This document shows positions 62,486 through 64,000 of a stretch of 64,000 nt of DNA, one piece after another. The number at the start of each line of letters is the position of its first letter. Positions within the stretch are counted from its first letter, which is position 1. The stretch is from Pyropia yezoensis (lineage: Eukaryota > Rhodophyta > Bangiophyceae > Bangiales > Bangiaceae). Location of the stretch: assembly GCA_009829735.1 (NCBI GenBank), contig CM020620.1, forward strand, positions 3,898,299-3,962,298. Reading direction: 5' to 3'. A program made the position numbers and the translations under genes. The notes under the pieces were generated by a model, which saw nothing but the letters and a program-made list of their open reading frames with translations, was not told the DNA's origin and made no database searches.

Positions 62486-64000
62486 ATGTTCCGCGGCGGG
62501 CGCGGCCCTAGGCCGCTCCCCCCCTATGACGGGCGCGTGACCAAGGCCGCCACCCACACCACGACGCGGACGATGGCGGTGCCCCCCGCCTCGCTCCCAA
62601 GCCGCGCTTGGATCGGCGACTGCGCAGACAGCGCGCTGCTCGAGGACTACTTTTCTGGCAGCGATCGGGACGACTACCCGGCCGCCCCTGTCGAGGCGCC
62701 TGCGCCCCTGGTCGGCTCCGCCCCGCGCTACGCCACTGACAGCGGCAGCGCCGGCGGCGGCGTCGGCGGCTTGCCCTTTTCGTATGCCAATGAGATGCTG
62801 ATGCTGCCGCTGGACGCGGCGGCCGCCGGCACGGTCGCCGCGCCAGCGAGCGGCCCTTCTTACTGGCCCCCTCCAGCGCTGGCCAAGGTGGAGCCCCCCG
62901 ACAGCGGCACGTACGGCATGCCGCCATCGGCTATGGCCACTCGGCCCGGCTGGGAGCGCGACGCCGGCGCCTTTGCCGTCACCTCGACGATCGCCACGGC
63001 CGCGGTGCGTGGCGGTGGCGGCGGTGGCGGCGGAGCGCCGATGCAGGTTGCCGGGCCGGCGCGCCCGATGCCGGTGCTGTCCCCCGTGGCGGCGCTGTCC
63101 CCCCTGGCGGGGAGCTCCTTTGACCCGCGCGCCTTTTTCGAGCCCCTCGAGCTCGCGCCCTCCACCGCGGAGCCGTCGGAGGTGACTGGCGTGACGGTGG
63201 GCGCGGCGGGGGCAGTGGCCGATCCCGACGGAGCGCATCTCCATAAACGCGAATTGGCAGACCCTCCCTACGATGGCGGCCGCGCCGGCGGCGTCGGCGC
63301 CCCAGCCGTGGACGTGGAAGCCGCATCATCGTCGGGCGGGTCGTACGTCGAGGCGCGCGTGTCGCCGACGACGCTGACGGCGGTCAGCCGTCGGGTGCCC
63401 ACCGAGGCGGCCGATCACCAGGCCGTGTCGGGGGGCGTATTTGCCGCGCGCCGCGCTGGGCCGGGGGTGGGCTACGCCGACGGGGAGCGGCGGCTCGAGT
63501 GGGACAAGGCCGCTCCCCCGCCGTCCATGTATTGGGGAGGGGAGGTGGGCGGCGTCATGGGGCTGGCTTCTTCGCCGCCCCAGCCAACCCCGCCGCCGGT
63601 GGTAGCGGCGGTGACGACCGCAACGGCCAACACCACTCGCGGGGCCGCGGCGCCCATCTCATCGGCGGTGGCGGCGTCGGGCCATGTCCCTGCCAGCGGC
63701 GGCAGTGGCAGCGGCAGCGGCGGGGCGGGCGGCTCGTCGAGCGCCCCTCCCCCCCCCGCGGGTGTCACTACCAAGCCGAAGCGCTTTGCGTGTGACCAAT
63801 GCGGTCAGCTCTTCACGGAGCGATCCAACCGCAAAAAGCACGTCGAGGCGGTGCACCTCAAGCTGCGCCCGCACGGGTGCGCCACCTGCGGCGCGGAATT
63901 TGCCGCCAAGGTCAACCTCCACAAGCACATCCTCAGTGTGCATGACAAGGCGCGGCCCTTCCCGTGCGGCACGTGCGGGGCGGCGTTCGGGGAGCGTAAC
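62486..64000 (+). CDS. C2H2 zinc-finger protein, 3' part beyond the window
   Basis: An open frame of 505 codons from ATG 62486 (CACCATG) with no stop before the window edge. Residues 1 to about 430 are Ala/Gly/Pro/Ser-rich with acidic and Trp/Tyr patches, such as an activation domain may have. Zinc fingers then begin: FACDQCGQLFTERSNRKKHVEAVH (codons from about 63785), CATCGAEFAAKVNLHKHILSVH, and a third, FPCGTCGAAFGERN, cut by the edge. Linkers between fingers are short (KLRPHG, DKARPFP), as in DNA-binding tandem arrays. It is probably a transcription factor. Target and full finger number cannot be seen. Confidence 0.85.
   Translation, partial: MFRGGRGPRPLPPYDGRVTKAATHTTTRTMAVPPASLPSRAWIGDCADSALLEDYFSGSDRDDYPAAPVEAPAPLVGSAPRYATDSGSAGGGVGGLPFSYANEMLMLPLDAAAAGTVAAPASGPSYWPPPALAKVEPPDSGTYGMPPSAMATRPGWERDAGAFAVTSTIATAAVRGGGGGGGGAPMQVAGPARPMPVLSPVAALSPLAGSSFDPRAFFEPLELAPSTAEPSEVTGVTVGAAGAVADPDGAHLHKRELADPPYDGGRAGGVGAPAVDVEAASSSGGSYVEARVSPTTLTAVSRRVPTEAADHQAVSGGVFAARRAGPGVGYADGERRLEWDKAAPPPSMYWGGEVGGVMGLASSPPQPTPPPVVAAVTTATANTTRGAAAPISSAVAASGHVPASGGSGSGSGGAGGSSSAPPPPAGVTTKPKRFACDQCGQLFTERSNRKKHVEAVHLKLRPHGCATCGAEFAAKVNLHKHILSVHDKARPFPCGTCGAAFGERN

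Noticed and set aside
62447..63244. 265-codon minus-strand frame near the right edge
   Set aside because: Antisense to the zinc-finger gene, whose frame is continuous and ends in real C2H2 motifs.
1..64000. tRNA, rRNA or CRISPR arrays
   Set aside because: No tRNA T-arm/acceptor pairs, rRNA blocks or regular spacer arrays were recognised by eye; the tandem repeats found are coding or simple-sequence.

Overview
The window is nuclear DNA of a GC-rich eukaryote, most likely a bangiophyte red alga of the Porphyra/Pyropia type. The evidence is a plastid-type HY2-family bilin reductase gene (phycoerythrobilin synthesis), a cytosolic-starch enzyme (alpha-glucan, water dikinase), typical eukaryotic genes (MCM2, topoisomerase IB, FKBP12, tRNA-splicing endonuclease, RecQ), very high GC, few introns, and Ala/Gly/Pro-rich proteins with long poly-G/poly-C tracts. 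The species assignment is an inference.

Layout. 1-2088 (-): a decayed ankyrin-repeat gene, split by a 361-bp MITE-like element. 2309-4296: no secure gene, with possible transposon remnants. 4297-13519: a complete, young Ty3/Gypsy chromovirus lying on the minus strand, with two LTRs, a 5-bp target-site duplication, PBS, PPT, gag, pol and a long antisense ORF. 13520-14420: an AT-richer ORF relic. 14424-16617 (-): EFG1 rRNA-processing factor and a small secreted protein. 16618-20087: nothing recognised. 20088-26977 (+): a TTLL12-like protein lacking its ligase domain, then alpha-glucan, water dikinase (two exons). 27601-29579 (-): SEN2 and a SAP-domain protein. 30074-31099 (+): bilin reductase. 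32056-35273 (+): MCM2. 35565-37144 (-): HhH-GPD DNA glycosylase. 37987-39170 (+): NDUFA9-like protein. 39598-41955 (-): a protein made of four cyclase-associated-protein N-terminal domains. 42629-45435 (+): RecQ helicase (three exons). 46708-47372 (+): FKBP12 (two exons). 48270-50639 (-): topoisomerase IB. 52349-53689 (-): unknown Pro-rich ORF. 55326-55661 (+): SelK-like protein. 55662-62485: nothing recognised. 62486-64000 (+): 5' part of a C2H2 zinc-finger gene that runs off the window.

The host genes are unrelated housekeeping genes, mostly single-exon, in mixed orientations. Confirmed introns are 210-341 bp, GT-AG, mostly with GTACG donors. Start codons usually follow a long C/T-rich leader.

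The strongest unusual signals are these. (1) The chromovirus has an antisense accessory ORF, a textbook -1 frameshift heptamer at the gag stop, and a striking density of short perfect inverted repeats, many sharing a CAA(C/G)TTG centre with arms that differ from site to site but stay complementary. (2) There is a CAP-family protein of four tandem helical domains without the actin-monomer-binding half. (3) Four conserved genes are broken exactly at long G/C homopolymers, all restored by the same +1 nt change, which points to assembly under-calling.
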